Below, piece by piece: positions 35,837 through 45,141 of a DNA stretch of 55,916 bases (its first letter is position 1; each line of letters starts with the position of its first letter). The notes beneath the pieces were generated by a model. It was not told the DNA's origin, did not search any database, and saw nothing but the letters and a program-made list of their open reading frames with translations. Origin of the DNA: Nostoc linckia FACHB-104. GTDB lineage: Bacteria > Cyanobacteriota > Cyanobacteriia > Cyanobacteriales > Nostocaceae. The stretch spans positions 1 to 55,916 of the forward strand of contig NZ_JACJQJ010000053.1 in NCBI RefSeq assembly GCF_014696615.1. The letters run 5' to 3'. Made by a program: the position numbers and the translations under genes.

Positions 35837-36658
35837 TTATTCATCCGTATTTTGAGCGATCGCGACTGCTAGGTCTTGATAACGGCGTGGATCGCCTTCT
35901 GCAAACACTAACCGCTCTTGTCCTTTGCGTCCATAAAGCTCTTCCATAATCTTCTGCCAGTCCATAGAAGACAAGGGGGAAGGGCGATTGTCTATATGTT
36001 GGGTTTGAGTGGTAGCTGTTGCTGTCTGCAGTTCTTGCTGTGCCATTAAGACACGGGCGCGTACTGGCCAACTCTCCTCTTTAGCTGCAATTTGCTCAAA
36101 ATGTGACAGAATTTGCGATCGCCAGTCTGGATGACTCACAGCAATTGCGTTGGCAAGACACTGTAAGCCGACGATGGCTGAATAGCGTACCACCCACTCT
36201 TCATCTTCTTGAGCTACAAATAGCAAGGCTTCCATTGCTTCTGCTTGGGCAATTTCTAGCAGTTCCTCTGGGAACCAGTGCCATTTCATCATTCCAAGCC
36301 CCTTAGCAGCTGCCCGCCGAACACTCAGGGCAAAGTCAGCGGTGGCTGCGCCTAACAAGGTGACTAATCCTCGAGGATCGCCAATTCCTGCTAGGGTACG
36401 GATTGCCCAAGATCTGGCTGTGTAGTTATGCATATCGAGCAGTTCCAACAAAGATGGAACTGCGGGTTCGCCAATTTGGATTAGCCCATCGACAGCTGCA
36501 ACTGCTGCACCTGGATTGTTATAGCTCAAAGTAGCAATTAGGGTAGGAATAGCTCCTTCTAAACGAGCTGCTGCCAGGTTTTTAACAGCTTCTTGCAAAA
36601 GGACAGAAGAATTTGCGTCTTCTACTGCACGAATTAGAGTATTGAGGGAATCAGGCAT
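35837..36658 (-). CDS. cpcF: Phycocyanobilin lyase subunit CpcF
   Basis: 273 residues, HEAT-like helical repeat protein (SLLELLDMHNYTARSWAIRTLAGIGDPRGL and VRRAAAKGLG are typical). With CpcE it forms the lyase that attaches phycocyanobilin to Cys84 of the alpha-phycocyanin subunit. It follows cpcE by 51 bp, at the end of the cpc1 operon. This pair is the only alpha-type lyase in the window, so it may serve both cpcA genes. Confidence 0.92.
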   Translation of the reverse strand: MPDSLNTLIRAVEDANSSVLLQEAVKNLAAARLEGAIPTLIATLSYNNPGAAVAAVDGLIQIGEPAVPSLLELLDMHNYTARSWAIRTLAGIGDPRGLVTLLGAATADFALSVRRAAAKGLGMMKWHWFPEELLEIAQAEAMEALLFVAQEDEEWVVRYSAIVGLQCLANAIAVSHPDWRSQILSHFEQIAAKEESWPVRARVLMAQQELQTATATTQTQHIDNRPSPLSSMDWQKIMEELYGRKGQERLVFAEGDPRRYQDLAVAIAQNTDE

Positions 36659-36709
36659 GGGGAAGAAGAGAAGCGATAAGTTCTACCTTTTCCATTTTCG
36701 CTCTTTCTG

Positions 36710-37540
36710 CTACAGTAATGCATCCATTAGTTGCATGACTTTAATTGCACCAGGAGATAATTCATGTGGCGTTGTCGGTTGCAATTGCTTTTCAAGTAAA
36801 CCTTTGAGAGATATTAACTTCAAGCTATTTTCTGCTAGGGTATCAGCGATCGCTTCGGCTGCTGGCAAATATCCAATCGCCCCCAAATCGGAGAGTACTG
36901 CCCGACGTAGTTGCAAATCATCCTGAGCAAGTGCCTGTACTAACCGATCGCCATACTCGTTGTAGACTTCATTCGCTTGGGAGGTTAGCTGATACATTGC
37001 CCTAGCTGCGGCATACTGAATCCGAGGAACCGGGTGATCTAAAAATCCTTGAATCAGGTGACTTGTATCGCTTGCCCCCAATGTTCCCAATGCCTCTATA
37101 ATGGCATCGAAGGGTTGGGTTAGTTGGGGTGGTTCTGGTGCTGGTAGGGTTCCCGGAATTTGATCATTGAGTAACTCGATCAGCCTGGGAATACTGGATG
37201 AGTCGCCTAACATTTCCAGAGATTGGGCTGCAGCTTCACGCACATAGAAATCAGAACATTCCAGCGCTTTAATTAATGCGGGAACGGCTCGTTTTTCTCC
37301 TAATTTTCCTAATGCTCTGGCTGCATTGCGCCGCAGGGGATAGCCACCAGCATTAGTGCGATCGTCTTCGTCTTCTAATGCTGTAATCAAGACATCAATG
37401 GCTTCTGGAGCATCAACTCGAAACCGCCCTAACCACCAAGCCGCATACACGCGCAATCCTAAATCTTCGCCTTGGAGATTAGCGATCGCTTGTTCTACAG
37501 TTAATTGATTATCATCCTGGATATTAGCTGCGTTTTCCAC
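36710..37540 (-). CDS. cpcE: Phycocyanobilin lyase subunit CpcE
   Basis: 276 residues from a GTG at 37540 (family length 276). HEAT/armadillo-like repeats (LRVYAAWWLGRFRVDAPEAID, RRNAARALGKLGEKRAVPALI, VREAAAQSLEMLGDSS). Partner of CpcF in attaching bilin to the alpha subunit. A longer frame (to TTG 37582) would start inside the intergenic hairpin and is less likely. Expression is probably lower than cpcB1A1 because the hairpin at 37583-37640 precedes it. Confidence 0.93.
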   Translation of the reverse strand: MENAANIQDDNQLTVEQAIANLQGEDLGLRVYAAWWLGRFRVDAPEAIDVLITALEDEDDRTNAGGYPLRRNAARALGKLGEKRAVPALIKALECSDFYVREAAAQSLEMLGDSSSIPRLIELLNDQIPGTLPAPEPPQLTQPFDAIIEALGTLGASDTSHLIQGFLDHPVPRIQYAAARAMYQLTSQANEVYNEYGDRLVQALAQDDLQLRRAVLSDLGAIGYLPAAEAIADTLAENSLKLISLKGLLEKQLQPTTPHELSPGAIKVMQLMDALL

Positions 37541-37582
37541 TTTCTGTTCCTGTTCCCTCTGACAAATGCCTATACATAACAA

Positions 37583-37640
37583 TGCCCGGAGAGATATACA
37601 ATCACTAACTCCTGTCAGTCATTGTATACCCCTCCGGGCA
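37583..37640 (-). terminator. Attenuating hairpin between cpcA1 and cpcE
   Basis: GCCCGGAG (37584-37591) pairs with CTCCGGGC (37632-37639), and inside it ATACAAT with ATTGTAT extends the stem. No strong T-run follows on the minus strand, so partial read-through or RNA stabilisation is more likely than full stop. Such structures explain abundant cpcBA and low cpcEF mRNA. Confidence 0.8.
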
Positions 37641-37651
37641 AAACCATCTTA

Positions 37652-38140
37652 CTAGCTTAAAGCGTTGATGGCGTAGTCGATGTAGGAGTTTGCTTCAACA
37701 GCAGGGTCACCACTCAAACCGTGGTTAGCTTTGACATATTTCAAAGCTTCAATATACCAGCTGGGAGAAAGTTCAAATGTGCGGTTGATTTCAGCAATAC
37801 CGCTGATTAGGTAATCATCCAATGGGCCTGTACCACCTACAACTAGGCAGTAGGTAACCATGCGGAGGTAGTAACCGATGTCACGAACGCACTTATCTTT
37901 ACCAGTTTGACTAGAAGCGTAGTTTGGGCCAGCAGTGCTGGTGGTGTAGGGATATTTGCTGTAAACAGCATTAGCAGCACCAGTAGCCAAACTAGAAGCT
38001 TTTTCGCTCAATGCTTTTGCAGCTGTTAAGCTTGCTTGTGCTTGGCGAAAACGACCAAATGCGGTTTGGATTTCGGTAGAGCTCAGGAAGCGTCCTTGGG
38101 AATCAGCAGCAGCTACTGCTTCGGTCAAAGGGGTTTTCAT
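37652..38140 (-). CDS. cpcA1: Phycocyanin alpha subunit, constitutive type
   Basis: 162 residues. Phycobilisome rod antenna protein; bilin attached at C84 ([11 protein letters not shown]). All typical segments present ([25 protein letters not shown]). It follows cpcB1 by 96 bp and precedes cpcE-cpcF. It differs from cpcA2 by about 25 residues, mostly at 35-80. No L-box was found upstream of this operon; the name cpc1 follows Fremyella usage. Confidence 0.97.
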   Translation of the reverse strand: MKTPLTEAVAAADSQGRFLSSTEIQTAFGRFRQAQASLTAAKALSEKASSLATGAANAVYSKYPYTTSTAGPNYASSQTGKDKCVRDIGYYLRMVTYCLVVGGTGPLDDYLISGIAEINRTFELSPSWYIEALKYVKANHGLSGDPAVEANSYIDYAINALS

Positions 38141-38236
38141 TTTAGATTTTCTCCCAAATAATCTTGTTTGATGAAATAGCTTTTAGCAATCGTTTCAGCT
38201 ATCTGAAGGTGAGCAAAAAATCGATCAATTGCTCTC

Positions 38237-38755
38237 TTAACCAACTGCAGAAGCAGCTCTATCGAAATAGCCAGCAACTTCAGACATCAGGCTGGAGCAG
38301 TCACCGCGGGTAACACCATTGGTATCGCCAGCGATCGCTAGTGCAGCATCTTTCATCTTGCTAACGCCAGTTGCTACGGAACCGCCAGGAACGCCTAGTG
38401 CTTGGTAGGTTTCACGCAAACCGTTGAGGCAGCGATCGTCTAAAATGCTGGCATCACCTGTGAAGATAGCGTAGGTAACATAGCGCAAAATGATTTCCAT
38501 GTCGCGTAAGCAAGCAGCCATACGACGGTTGGTGTAAGCATTACCACCAGGTGCAATCAACTGGGGTTGTTCTGCAAACAATGCGCGTGCTGCATCAGCA
38601 ACGATTGAGGAAGAGTTACCGGTAATGCGGTTTACAACGTCCATGCGCTTGTTGCCATCAGCAACCATAGCGCTTAGAGCATCGATTTGAGAACCACTCA
38701 GATATTCACCACGTGCGTCAGCTTGGGAGACTACTTTTGCAAATGCGTCAAACAT
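38237..38755 (-). CDS. cpcB1: Phycocyanin beta subunit, constitutive type
   Basis: 172 residues. Two bilin cysteines: C82 (AACLRD) and C153 (RGDCSSL); N72 in GGNAYTNRR is the usual methylated Asn. First gene of cpcB1-A1-E-F. It is close to cpcB2, differing mainly at the N-terminal 30 and at scattered positions. Product forms the alpha-beta monomers of rods. Confidence 0.97.
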   Translation of the reverse strand: MFDAFAKVVSQADARGEYLSGSQIDALSAMVADGNKRMDVVNRITGNSSSIVADAARALFAEQPQLIAPGGNAYTNRRMAACLRDMEIILRYVTYAIFTGDASILDDRCLNGLRETYQALGVPGGSVATGVSKMKDAALAIAGDTNGVTRGDCSSLMSEVAGYFDRAASAVG

Positions 38756-39569
38756 ACACTCAATATCCTAATTTGTTTAGTCGAGTATGGCTTGGATTAG
38801 GTTACAACCCAGTTTGATTCGGCTTGGCAACAAAGCTGCCCTAATATCCCGATCAACTTAAAGCAGTAGGTTGAATAACTGCTAAACCTTTCCGATTTTT
38901 CCCCTGAGGAAACTTGGAAGATTCTTAATTTTTTTTAACAATTGAAGAGCCTGACTCATCCCAGATGAATAGCTAACCTGTCATCTGTTGTGTACAGTTC
39001 TTCTTTGTTGTTCATACTATGTTGTTTATACTATATCGTTGGATCGATTTTATATTACAAATTGTCAAGCAGATAATTCTATGGCTGGAAAGACTGATTA
39101 AATCAGCTTTTTGTAATGATTATAGGGAATATATTTCTTTATTTACTGGTTAATCTGCACATAGCCATGTTTAACTCCTGCTTACCGCAGCATAACCAGA
39201 TATCCTTGATTTAAAGCCCAGTCAAAAATGATAGAAGATATGAAGAAATATTAAGAGTCTGAGTTTTTTCTTTACATAACTGGGACAGTTTTGTTTGGTT
39301 AATTGAGTTCGATTGTTCCAAGAGGAAGCAGAATCTGATCGCCAACCCCGTTCAATAGCTAAGTGACGAAATGCGATCGCAATTCCTGAGTTAGCTAACA
39401 CAACAGATCCATAAATGACTAGTACAGCGCGGCTTAAATAAAGCTACCCTTTAAAACAGTCAAAAACCTTGATATATGAACCTTTTGACTTTTGACTTCC
39501 GCGTAGCGATACTAGGGACAAATGACAGCCGTCACCAGTTAGCTTTAATTGCACCGTCCTACATCCCAA
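38756..39569 (-). promoter_or_regulatory. Upstream region of cpcB1
   Basis: An 814-bp gap without a gene, expected to hold the cpc1 promoter and long 5' leader. At 39010-39037 two 14-bp units (GTTCATACTATGTT, GTTTATACTATATC) stand in tandem, about 255-280 bp before the start; on the minus strand they give two TATAGTAT/CATAGTAT -10-like sites. No TTGCACA pair (L-box) is present, in contrast to cpcB2 and pcyA. Confidence 0.45.
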
Positions 39570-39776
39570 TTAAGATTTAGTAGCTGTCCAATCTTTCTTT
39601 AGCAATGCCAAAAAAGTAGCAATTCCTTTAGAAAATCCTTGTGGATCTGGTTGAACATACTCGGGAAACTCTTCATAATGTCGCCACGGCTCAGATGAAT
39701 TATGCCGCAGATATAATACTCGCTCGTTCCCTTCTAATTTCCAGAGCATTTGACCGCCAGTTGGTATCTCAGTCAT
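39570..39776 (-). CDS. Small conserved cyanobacterial protein
   Basis: 68 residues from the ATG at 39776, with AGAGGAG upstream. Sequence pattern: GGQMLWKLEGNERVLYLRHNSSEPWRHYEEFPEY, then helical IATFLALLKKDW. Not recognised by name. It lies between cpcD2 and the cpcB1 promoter, same strand, but after the cpc2 terminator, so it has its own transcription. Confidence 0.65.
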   Translation of the reverse strand: MTEIPTGGQMLWKLEGNERVLYLRHNSSEPWRHYEEFPEYVQPDPQGFSKGIATFLALLKKDWTATKS

Positions 39777-40052
39777 GGCTTTCTCCTCTTTTGCAAACAA
39801 ATACACTCAAAAGCAGTTTGCGCTTGCTCAATTTTGCCAGCCTAAATATTAAATCTTGAAAACCTTAGTAAGTCGGTGGAAATCACCCCAACTATGTTAA
39901 GAAACGTAAATAGGTTTGAAATCCTTAGCAATGACAAATGACTAAGGACATGGATCTATTATGACTGATACCAATTTGAAGAATGATCGCTACGTATCTG
40001 TCGCATGATTTTTTCAAAATGGTATGACATAAATGAGTGCTGAGTTGTGAAT

Positions 40053-40090
40053 AAAAAAGGGCGTGGAAAAGTAAGCTTTTCCACGCCCTT
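40053..40090 (-). terminator. Terminator of the cpc2 operon
   Basis: Perfect 15-bp stem (AAGGGCGTGGAAAAG at 40057-40071, CTTTTCCACGCCCTT at 40076-40090) with a 4-nt loop and a T6 run on the minus strand (40053-40058). The strongest terminator in the window. The rest of the 39777-40111 gap shows nothing recognisable. Confidence 0.95.
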
Positions 40091-40111
40091 AGATATCATA
40101 TTTAAGTACTG

Positions 40112-40369
40112 TCAACTTTCCGATGCAGCTTCAGTGGTACTGTCACTTGCAGAACGGATGTTAACAATTTTGCCGCCTAAGCGAGTGATGCGACGCATTT
40201 CTTCATTCATGCGGCTATAGGGGACTTGAATCTGAATCGTGCTGCTATTGCGAATCTGATAACGATTGTTATCAGTTTGCTCGTTCTGACGCAATCCTTC
40301 TACTTCATAAACAAAGACGCGATTGTCTGAGTTTGAACTTGACCCTCTTGTCAATGCAGACCCCAACAT
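40112..40369 (-). CDS. cpcD2: Phycobilisome rod-capping linker CpcD2
   Basis: 85 residues. CpcD-like domain: RVFVYEVEGLRQNEQTDN, VPYSRMNEEMRRITRLGGKIVNI. It caps the distal end of phycocyanin rods and limits their length. Last gene of cpcB2A2H2I2D2, 14 bp after cpcI2, just before the terminator. Confidence 0.93.
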   Translation of the reverse strand: MLGSALTRGSSSNSDNRVFVYEVEGLRQNEQTDNNRYQIRNSSTIQIQVPYSRMNEEMRRITRLGGKIVNIRSASDSTTEAASES

Positions 40370-40383
40370 AATGGTTCTATCTC

Positions 40384-41256
40384 CTATTGTGCAATGGTGA
40401 TGCTGGCAACCTTACCACCCAGCTTATTAATTTGCTGAAGGGTATTGGATAGCTGTTCGTAGGGGACAATGAACTCTTTGTTGCTACGACGAACTTTAGG
40501 ATATCTAGGCAAGCTGATACCGGTAACTTCGATTCTGTAGAGACGTGGAGTTGATCCTTGAGAGGATCTGCCAAAGGTGCGGCTGGGTGTAGTCCCTTGT
40601 TTTGCAGGTAGATAAGACCAACCTTGGCTGCTACCAGAAGGAGCAATAATTGCAGAGGCGCTATTTTTAGCTAAGTCAGCAGCTAAACGAGAAGCGCTAC
40701 CTGCTAGCTGAGAGCGATCGCTATTAGCATAGCCACGATAAAGGCGGAATAAGCGAGTGAAACCAACGGTTCTTTGACCAACGCCTGTGGTCACAAAGTC
40801 GCGGTAGTAGGGAACGATCGCATCACCAAAGGAAGCATCATATTCAGCAGAGTCGATATAAGAATCGATATCTGCGTCAAAACCTTGATTTTGGTAGCGA
40901 TCGAGATGCTCAATTACTTCCGACTCATCGTAGGGAGCACGTCCCAACAAATGTTTGAAGTTTAATTCAATTACCCGAGTTTGAAAATGAGGGTAAAGAA
41001 ACTTGGTTTTATATAGTTCGGATTTAGCTACTGCGCGGACAAAATCTTTGACGCTCAGTTTCCCATTGGTCAACAACGACTCTAAGCTGATGAGACGTTC
41101 TGACTGCATCAGATAGTCGTTGCCTAATACCTGACGATAAACTGCTTGAATCACAAGCTTGGCATCTTCTGGTGTCCAGTTTGGACGCAGTTCAACAGGA
41201 CTTGTTTGGTCAAAAGCCGTAGTTCCCAAACGAGATGCTGCGGATGTAATTGGCAC
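40384..41256 (-). CDS. cpcI2: Phycocyanin-associated rod linker CpcI2
   Basis: 290 residues. N-terminal Pfam00427-type linker domain (about 15-180; [36 protein letters not shown]) and C-terminal CpcD-like domain (about 235-290; [30 protein letters not shown]). A Ser/Gly/Thr-rich linker joins them. It holds phycocyanin hexamers in the inducible rods. The name follows Fremyella cpc2 gene order and could be exchanged with cpcH2. Confidence 0.9.
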   Translation of the reverse strand: MPITSAASRLGTTAFDQTSPVELRPNWTPEDAKLVIQAVYRQVLGNDYLMQSERLISLESLLTNGKLSVKDFVRAVAKSELYKTKFLYPHFQTRVIELNFKHLLGRAPYDESEVIEHLDRYQNQGFDADIDSYIDSAEYDASFGDAIVPYYRDFVTTGVGQRTVGFTRLFRLYRGYANSDRSQLAGSASRLAADLAKNSASAIIAPSGSSQGWSYLPAKQGTTPSRTFGRSSQGSTPRLYRIEVTGISLPRYPKVRRSNKEFIVPYEQLSNTLQQINKLGGKVASITIAQ

Positions 41257-41301
41257 GAATAGCTCTCCTTGTAGACTTTTTTTGTTGCAAGATTGATCAG
41301 T

Positions 41302-42111
41302 TTAAGCAGGAGAAATATTTACCACCCGGCTACCCCGCTGATTCAGTCTTTGCAGGGTGGGAGAAAGTTGGTCATAAGTTACCAAAAACTCTCTGATACT
41401 ACGGCGGATTTGGGGAGTCCGTCCGCTATCTGATTGCATAACTCTCACTCGGTAAAGCTTTCCGCGATCGCCCGCGACATTACCAGCTAACCCTTTACCA
41501 AAGGTAGGGGTTTGAATAGGAGTAGCTAAATTCAGAGCAAGATTCTGGGTTAACCACGCAGATTTGTTTTTACCTTGGGCGCGATCGCTGTTGGCATATC
41601 CTCGGTAGAGCTGAAACATCCGGCTAAAACCGACTGTTTTTTGTCCCGTTTGAGTCGAAAATCCCCTATAATATGGAACTATCGATTCTCCAAAGTTTTC
41701 TTGATATTCAACTGAATCAATATAAGAATTGATTTCTGCCTCGTACCCTTTCTGAATATAAAGATCTACGTGGTAAGCAATTTCTGCTTCATCGTAGGGC
41801 GCACGACCTAGCAGATGCTTGTAGTTCAATTCAATGAACCGGACTTGAGGTGTAGAGTAAAAAAACTTTTGGCGATACAGTTCAGATTGTGCTAGTGTCC
41901 GCACAAAATCTCGAACACTAATGTTGCCTTGCTGTAACAGCGATTCTGCACTTGTGATGTGTTCACTTTGCATCAAGTGGTCATTACCAAACACTTGACG
42001 ATAGGCAGCATTAATCACTGCTTTTACATCATCATTTGACCGCAACTCTGTAGGAGCAATGTTGGCAAATGGCTCAAATCCTAACTGACTGGCTGCCAGA
42101 GAACTAGTCAT
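41302..42111 (-). CDS. cpcH2: Phycocyanin-associated rod linker CpcH2
   Basis: 269 residues from the ATG at 42111, preceded by AAGGAG 7 bases earlier (seven extra codons upstream are rejected). Same two-domain design as CpcI2: linker domain ([35 protein letters not shown]) and C-terminal CpcD-like domain ([30 protein letters not shown]). Shorter joining segment than CpcI2. Probably the core-distal or core-proximal partner in inducible phycocyanin rods. Confidence 0.9.
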   Translation of the reverse strand: MTSSLAASQLGFEPFANIAPTELRSNDDVKAVINAAYRQVFGNDHLMQSEHITSAESLLQQGNISVRDFVRTLAQSELYRQKFFYSTPQVRFIELNYKHLLGRAPYDEAEIAYHVDLYIQKGYEAEINSYIDSVEYQENFGESIVPYYRGFSTQTGQKTVGFSRMFQLYRGYANSDRAQGKNKSAWLTQNLALNLATPIQTPTFGKGLAGNVAGDRGKLYRVRVMQSDSGRTPQIRRSIREFLVTYDQLSPTLQRLNQRGSRVVNISPA

Positions 42112-42136
42112 GACCGATCTCCTTAATTTCAATCAG

Positions 42137-42216
42137 AAAAAAACATGCCCAGAACCCCTTAAAACTGCCCATGCTAGAAGAGAATTAGCATTCACAGCCT
42201 TGAGTTGTTCTGGGCA
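42137..42216 (-). terminator. Attenuating terminator between cpcA2 and cpcH2
   Basis: TGCCCAGAAC (42146-42155) pairs with GTTCTGGGCA (42207-42216); on the minus strand a T7 run (42137-42143) follows. The long loop could form an inner stem. This looks like an intrinsic terminator with partial read-through, giving many cpcB2A2 transcripts and fewer linker transcripts. Confidence 0.85.
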
Positions 42217-42227
42217 AAAGGAAACCT

Positions 42228-42716
42228 CTAGCTTAGAGCGTTGATGGCATAGTCAATGTAAGAGTTTGCTTCTACAGCAGGATCGCCACTTAAGCCATGA
42301 TTTGCTTTAACGTACTTGAGAGCTTCAACGTACCAGCTAGGAGACAAATCGAAGGTGCGGTTGATTTCTGCCAAACCACCGATTAAGTAGTCATCCAAAG
42401 GACCGGTACCACCAGCAATTAGACAGTAGGTAACGATGCGGATGTAGTAACCGATGTCGCGTACGCACTTGTCTTTACCGCGCTGGTCAGCAGCGAAGTT
42501 AGCACCTTGCATTTGGGTGGTGTAGGGGAACTTTTGGTAAACTGCGTTAGCAGCACCAGAAGCCAAGTTGTTAGCTTTGCTGCTTAATGCTTTAGCTGCA
42601 TCTAAGCTAGCAGCAGCTTGACGGAAGCGACCAAATGCAACTTGAAGTTCTGTGGAGCTGAGAAACCGACCTTGAGAATCTGCGGTAGCTACGGCTTCGG
42701 TTAAAGGTGTTTTCAT
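42228..42716 (-). CDS. cpcA2: Phycocyanin alpha subunit, red-light inducible type
   Basis: 162 residues; bilin C84 in [11 protein letters not shown]. Differs from cpcA1 by substitutions such as [16 protein letters not shown] to [16 protein letters not shown]. Follows cpcB2 by 68 bp. Lyase genes are absent in this operon; CpcE/CpcF from the cpc1 operon presumably serve it. Confidence 0.97.
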   Translation of the reverse strand: MKTPLTEAVATADSQGRFLSSTELQVAFGRFRQAAASLDAAKALSSKANNLASGAANAVYQKFPYTTQMQGANFAADQRGKDKCVRDIGYYIRIVTYCLIAGGTGPLDDYLIGGLAEINRTFDLSPSWYVEALKYVKANHGLSGDPAVEANSYIDYAINALS

Positions 42717-42784
42717 GCTGATATTCTCTCAACAAATATGTAAAGGTGTGCGTCCGAAAGAAGAAATAATTAAGTAGCGATGTC

Positions 42785-43303
42785 TTAGCCTACTGCACCA
42801 GCAGCTTTATCGAAGTAGCTGCCTAATTCAGCCATTAAGGAGCTACAGTCACCACGGGTAACACCATTGGGGTCGTTTGCAATTGCGATCGCAGCTTCTT
42901 TCATCTTTTGAACACCAGCTGCTACGGAAGCGCCAGGAACGCCCAGTGCTTGGTATGTTTCACGCAAGCCGTTTAAGCAGCGATCGTCTAAAACGCTAGC
43001 ATCACCTGCAAATACTGCGTAGGTTACATAGCGTAAGATGATTTCCATGTCGCGTAAGCAAGCAGCCATACGACGGTTGGTGTAAGCATTACCACCAGGT
43101 GCAATCAACTGGGGTTGTTCTGCAAACAACGCACGTGCTGCGTTAGCAACGATGGTGGATGCATTGCCGGTAATGCGGTTTACAACATCCATCCGCTTGG
43201 AACCAGCAGCGACCATATCTTTTAATGCATCGATTTCTGCGTCGCTGACGTAAGAGCCTCTTGTATCAGCTTGGGAAACTACTTTGGTAAAAGCGTCAAG
43301 CAT
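42785..43303 (-). CDS. cpcB2: Phycocyanin beta subunit, red-light inducible type
   Basis: 172 residues with C82 and C153 bilin sites and N72. First gene of the cpc2 operon (B2-A2-H2-I2-D2). A perfect L-box lies 375 bp upstream (43678-43695), the site which in Fremyella lets phosphorylated RcaC activate cpc2 in red light. Distinguished from cpcB1 by [18 protein letters not shown] at the N-terminus. Confidence 0.97.
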   Translation of the reverse strand: MLDAFTKVVSQADTRGSYVSDAEIDALKDMVAAGSKRMDVVNRITGNASTIVANAARALFAEQPQLIAPGGNAYTNRRMAACLRDMEIILRYVTYAVFAGDASVLDDRCLNGLRETYQALGVPGASVAAGVQKMKEAAIAIANDPNGVTRGDCSSLMAELGSYFDKAAGAVG

Positions 43304-43677
43304 TCCAGCATCTCCTAAAAATATTACTATGCTGTGGATTCAAATTTGGTTCAAAAGCTGATTCTTGATTGGCATTGAGCAGAGTTATTGATTTTAGAGA
43401 TGTTCCGCCATGACAAACCAGGCAAACAGTGACCAACAAGTTTAACTTGCTTGGCAATTGGAGGTAATTTACCCCCAATCTGTTAGCTAGTTCCAATTTA
43501 CTAACGGTACAGCTATAAATTAATACTGCTAATATCCACGACAACCAATTTCTTAAGGCCCACAAGCCGAAATTAATAAAATGGCTGCCTATCAGTTTTT
43601 CAGTTGCTGAACCTTCTCCATCGAGGGCAGAGTGTTCAGCGGTTTTTTGAACCTGAAAATGATTAAAGCAATCCGTT

Positions 43678-43695
43678 TGTGCAAATTTTGTGCAA
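43678..43695 (-). promoter_or_regulatory. L-box upstream of cpcB2
   Basis: On the minus strand TTGCACA-AAAT-TTGCACA, the exact direct repeat with 4-nt spacing known as the RcaC binding site for red-light activation of cpc2 in Fremyella diplosiphon. The match is seen directly; RcaC is not in the window. Confidence 0.9.
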
Positions 43696-43804
43696 ATTCA
43701 AATGTGTTGCCAGATAATTGGTTAAAAAATATTAAGCGAATGCTGAAACCCTTTCATAGCAAGGATTGTTTATATTTTCGTTTTGTCTTTAGACTTAAAT
43801 TATA

Positions 43805-43914
43805 GTTACATTTAGTTACATTTAGACACATTTTCAGGAAGTCAAAACTTTATTACTCGCAAAATTAAATTTCTGAACTCAATTCTTACAATTCGTTACA
43901 TTCGGTTACATTGA
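43805..43914. promoter_or_regulatory. Two pairs of 10-bp direct repeats (GTTACATT)
   Basis: GTTACATTTA occurs twice in tandem at 43805-43824, and GTTACATTCG plus GTTACATTGA at 43895-43914. The units are one helical turn long and the pairs are 90 bp apart (nine turns). This suggests a protein that binds one face of the DNA. It lies 110-240 bp upstream of the cpc2 L-box. The remaining 43304-44228 gap holds the long cpc2 leader and a weak open frame (43911-44207) that I do not accept as a gene. Confidence 0.45.
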
Positions 43915-44170
43915 GATATACTCCTAGACAAACAAGTACACATACTGTCTTTGCCAGGAAAAGTTGTGATATGAGAGGTAGACAGGAAGCGTTCGTCTAT
44001 CCAATCCTGAAGGAAAACAATAACCTCAGCCATTTCCTCAGGCTAGATTCCTTAAGGAGTTCCAAGGAAATAAATATTCCGTCGCTAGAGGAAACAGAGG
44101 GAGAAAAACTATCATGTGCATCTTCGCCCTCAAAATTGGATAATTTAATTTCTGGAAATCCCCAAACAGC

Positions 44171-44203
44171 AAAAATTACCAGGATTGCAATTGCCTTCCT
44201 GGT
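44171..44203 (-). terminator. Terminator of pcyA
   Basis: ACCAGGA (44178-44184) pairs with TCCTGGT (44197-44203); on the minus strand TAATTTTTGC follows the stem (44171-44177). It separates pcyA from the cpc2 operon that follows on the same strand. Confidence 0.75.
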
Positions 44204-44228
44204 TTGACAGATTTCATTGAATTTAACT

Positions 44229-44972
44229 TTAAGCTACATAGTCAAAAAGCATAGTAGTCATGTAGCGATCTGCCCATTCTTTACCAAAAGATTTTTCCAG
44301 AACGCGGCGAGTTTTATCATTCTGCTGCTGCTTTGTACAGTAATTGCGTTGTCCAGCCAAAACTTTAGAGATGTCAAGATTGGATGTTAAAGGTGTCTCT
44401 GATGCAGCAATCTGACAATGAATCGTTAAATATTCGCGAACGCGATTGTGAAACTTATCTTCTTCTTGAGTATTGTCTGGGCGCACAAACAGGCAAAATT
44501 GCGAGAAGATATCACCCCAAGGAGGTAAAGTCCGTGGTTGGGAAAACTCAATTTCAGGTAAAGCAGACAGATGCTGATTGTAGCGTGGCGGTAGACTGCG
44601 ATCGCTACTAATGGGAGACAAATCCGCGATCGCTGCACTAATCAACCCACCTTTCCCGCCTACCAAATCTGTACCAAACATGGGAATAGGGTATTCAGGA
44701 TTGGGGAACATCACACAGTGCAGAATATCTAAACCATTCCCAACCTGCGCCAATTCTAGATGCAGTTTGCGAAATTGCGGAGCCTGATAGCAATGATTTT
44801 CAATGATCAGCCGTTCGCCTTCCAAATGTCCCTCGACATAGCCTAAACCTTCTGGGACAGAGTAAGGGGAGATATCCAGGTATTTTTGCCAAATTTCTTC
44901 AATCGAATCCGCCAACCTGTGGATTAGGGGATGCTGGCGATTTCTCAACGACGCTTCCATAGACTTCAACAT
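44229..44972 (-). CDS. pcyA: Phycocyanobilin:ferredoxin oxidoreductase
   Basis: 247 residues. Reduces biliverdin to phycocyanobilin in two ferredoxin-dependent steps, the pigment for all cpc products. Catalytic residues are conserved: E73 (HLELAQ), H85 (ILHCVMFP) and D102 (MFGTDLVGG), equivalent to E76, H88 and D105 of Synechocystis. An L-box lies 46 bp upstream (45018-45035), so co-regulation with cpc2 by red light is expected. The ATG at 44972 is kept; an ATG four codons later is an alternative. Confidence 0.96.
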   Translation of the reverse strand: MLKSMEASLRNRQHPLIHRLADSIEEIWQKYLDISPYSVPEGLGYVEGHLEGERLIIENHCYQAPQFRKLHLELAQVGNGLDILHCVMFPNPEYPIPMFGTDLVGGKGGLISAAIADLSPISSDRSLPPRYNQHLSALPEIEFSQPRTLPPWGDIFSQFCLFVRPDNTQEEDKFHNRVREYLTIHCQIAASETPLTSNLDISKVLAGQRNYCTKQQQNDKTRRVLEKSFGKEWADRYMTTMLFDYVA

Positions 44973-45017
44973 ACGCTTCTCTTTGAGTATAGGATTAACC
45001 TACCTTGGCGTATAGCC

Positions 45018-45035
45018 TGTGCAATAGCTGTGCAA
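45018..45035 (-). promoter_or_regulatory. L-box upstream of pcyA
   Basis: Minus strand TTGCACA-GCTA-TTGCACA, the same direct repeat and spacing as at cpcB2, 46 bp before the pcyA start. In Fremyella an RcaC-bound L-box controls pcyA in red light. Confidence 0.9.
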
Positions 45036-45141
45036 TTTGCAGATTGGGGGATGGGGTTAAACAATTTGGGATTTTAGATTAAGCCCATACCGTAGATTTA
45101 GCTACTCCCATTGAGAATTATAGATTTGGCAGAAATAAATT

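Noticed and set aside
43911-44207. 98-codon plus-strand frame upstream of cpc2
   Set aside because: No ribosome site or recognisable family, and its 3' end runs into the pcyA terminator hairpin. Better explained as the regulatory gap.
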